This document shows positions 6,431-7,118 of a stretch of 7,118 nt of DNA, one piece after another; position 1 is the first letter of the stretch; every line of letters starts with the position of its first letter. The position numbers were made by a program, and so were the translations under genes. The notes beneath the pieces were generated by a model. That model did not search any database. It was not told where the DNA came from and saw nothing but the letters and a program-made list of their open reading frames with translations. The DNA comes from Candidatus Melainabacteria bacterium (lineage in GTDB: Bacteria > Cyanobacteriota > Vampirovibrionia > Vampirovibrionales > JAJTHC01): the NCBI GenBank assembly GCA_026389055.1, contig JAPLIO010000243.1, positions 1-7,118 on the forward strand. The letters are read 5' to 3'.

Positions 6431-6622
6431 TAAATCATAAAATTTATAAAAAAAGAGTGGATTTTACGAAACAAGTGTGTTAGCATCTTTTTTGTAGTGT
6501 TTTTTGGCTAATTAACCATATTTACTAGCATAAAGTTATTCGCTTTTATGTTTTATTCATATACGGTTAGTATAGTAGTTTTAGGTTTTTTGCTTATTCT
6601 ACTGGTGCTAAAGTTACTTAGT

Positions 6623-6650
6623 TTGATAGTGTGTTATTGGTGTAGATAGT
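6623..6650 (+). promoter_or_regulatory. Possible promoter of the gene starting at 6781
   Basis: TTGATA (6623-6628, five of six matches) and GATAGT (6645-6650, four of six) are 16 bp apart. Transcription from here would give a leader of about 125 nt that contains the 7-codon ORF at 6704-6727. The AT-rich context makes chance matches likely. Confidence 0.3.
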
Positions 6651-6703
6651 TCTTTCTCGTTTTTTTTCTCTTTCCGTTTAAAGCTTTCAATAAGGATTGT
6701 TTG

Positions 6704-6727
6704 ATGACAATACATTATTGTACTTAA
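6704..6727 (+). CDS. Possible 7-codon leader peptide (MTIHYCT)
   Basis: ATG at 6704 lies 7 nt after AAGGA (6692-6696), the best Shine-Dalgarno arrangement on the plus strand upstream of 6781, and is followed by six codons and a TAA. The ORF ends 53 nt before the next gene and is in a different frame (77 nt offset), so it is not an upstream start of that gene. It contains the inverted repeat ACAATA-CAT-TATTGT (6707-6721). It could be a regulatory leader ORF, or chance. Confidence 0.25.
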   Translation: MTIHYCT

Positions 6728-6780
6728 TCGGTTTTAGTCGTTACCCTTTAATCTATGATAGATAGACTTCAATCGCTTCA

Positions 6781-7118
6781 ATGAATGTTTCTCGGTTTTC
6801 ACTCTCTTCTCCACTTGCATACACCGTGCCGTTAGCTTCTGTTGCTATGGCTAAACATCGGCTTGGCAAGCTGGTGGATAATAATGATGATAATGCCATT
6901 AAAGCAGAAGACCTGGCCCCCATAAAAGAAGAGATGGTAGCAGATACCAGTGGTGTTAGCCTACCGACAGAGAAGCAAACACCCCCATGGGAAAATACGC
7001 TTTCAGAGATTATTCCTGAACAAAGCGAAAAAGTAGCTCCGCCAGTAACCGATGTGGTTTCAATTAGTACCCAAAGCCAATCTGCCTCTGTTAAGCCGAA
7101 GGTGGCTACTGCCCAACA
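6781..7118 (+). CDS. N-terminal part of an acidic, probably disordered protein (partial)
   Basis: The frame is open from ATG at 6781 to the end of the window: 112 complete codons, with the stop outside. The only upstream sense codons in frame are five after TAG at 6763-6765, none a usual start, so 6781 is the earliest start; Met23 (6847) is the alternative. Neither has a Shine-Dalgarno sequence. The protein begins MNVSRFSLSSPLAYTVPLAS, then a short basic patch (AKHRLGK, 24-30), then about 80 residues rich in Glu, Asp, Ser, Thr, Pro and Val (for example EDLAPIKEEM, SEIIPEQSEKVAPP), which suggests a disordered linker. The first 20 residues lack an N-terminal charge and a long hydrophobic core, so they are not a clear Sec signal. 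PLAYT at 11-15 resembles PLGYT near Met24 of the 459-aa protein. No family is recognisable, and a folded domain may lie beyond the window. The gene is divergent from the TPR gene. Confidence 0.7.
   Translation, partial: MNVSRFSLSSPLAYTVPLASVAMAKHRLGKLVDNNDDNAIKAEDLAPIKEEMVADTSGVSLPTEKQTPPWENTLSEIIPEQSEKVAPPVTDVVSISTQSQSASVKPKVATAQ

Larger units (their letters stand above)
6340..6780. other. 441-nt AT-rich divergent intergenic region
   Basis: No substantial gene is present. The left part holds the ribosome binding site and promoter of the TPR gene (minus strand) with a tandem 10-bp repeat. The middle (about 6430-6620) is very AT-rich, with T-runs, and I see no defined element in it. The right part holds a weak plus-strand promoter, a possible 7-codon leader ORF and a small inverted repeat (6707-6721), all upstream of the gene starting at 6781. 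The frame of that gene is closed upstream by TAG at 6763-6765. Confidence 0.6.

Noticed and set aside
1..7118. A defence, toxin-antitoxin, prophage or other novel multi-gene system.
   Set aside because: There are no nuclease, helicase, methyltransferase, integrase, transposase or toxin motifs, no terminal repeats and no CRISPR-like array; the uncharacterised genes are scattered around a housekeeping gene without tight operon structure.

Overview
The window comes from a bacterial chromosome with about 40-50% G+C. It holds one certain housekeeping gene, alaS (alanyl-tRNA synthetase), one exported TPR protein, and several proteins I cannot assign to a family. AlaRS has a full bacterial architecture, and its N-terminal half reads much like cyanobacterial AlaRS. 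Next to it are poorly conserved proteins with short Pro/Ser/Thr-rich N-termini. This would fit a non-photosynthetic relative of Cyanobacteria (Vampirovibrionia/Melainabacteria type), but that placement is an inference from memory of such sequences and was not tested.

Layout, left to right. (1) Bases 1-126 (+) are the 3' end of an unidentified gene. (2) Bases 40-975 (-) encode a 311-aa protein of unknown function, more AT-rich than its surroundings, whose last 28 codons lie antisense to the end of gene 1. (3) A 181-nt divergent spacer carries an extended -10 promoter for alaS. (4) Bases 1157-3853 (+) are alaS. (5) Bases 3845-5224 (-) encode a 459-aa (or 436-aa) putative membrane protein of unknown function; it converges on alaS and overlaps it by 9 nt. 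(6) A 164-nt spacer contains short repeats. (7) Bases 5389-6339 (-) encode a secreted or periplasmic protein with about seven TPRs, with a recognisable promoter and ribosome binding site. (8) A 441-nt AT-rich divergent spacer holds that promoter and, on the + strand, a weak promoter and a possible 7-codon leader ORF. (9) Bases 6781-7118 (+) are the start of an acidic, apparently disordered protein that runs off the window.

The genes do not form an obvious pathway. AlaRS charges tRNA-Ala. The TPR protein and the 459-aa membrane protein share a strand and could be co-transcribed, with the TPR gene first, and both are predicted to act at or beyond the membrane. I see no mobile element, CRISPR array, tRNA, rRNA, toxin-antitoxin pair or defence genes, and nothing that clearly amounts to a new system. 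The observations most worth following are a short N-terminal motif, PL[A/G]YT, shared by two otherwise dissimilar proteins; the long antisense overlap with a composition break at about base 126; the switch in codon use inside alaS; and the small leader ORF upstream of the last gene.
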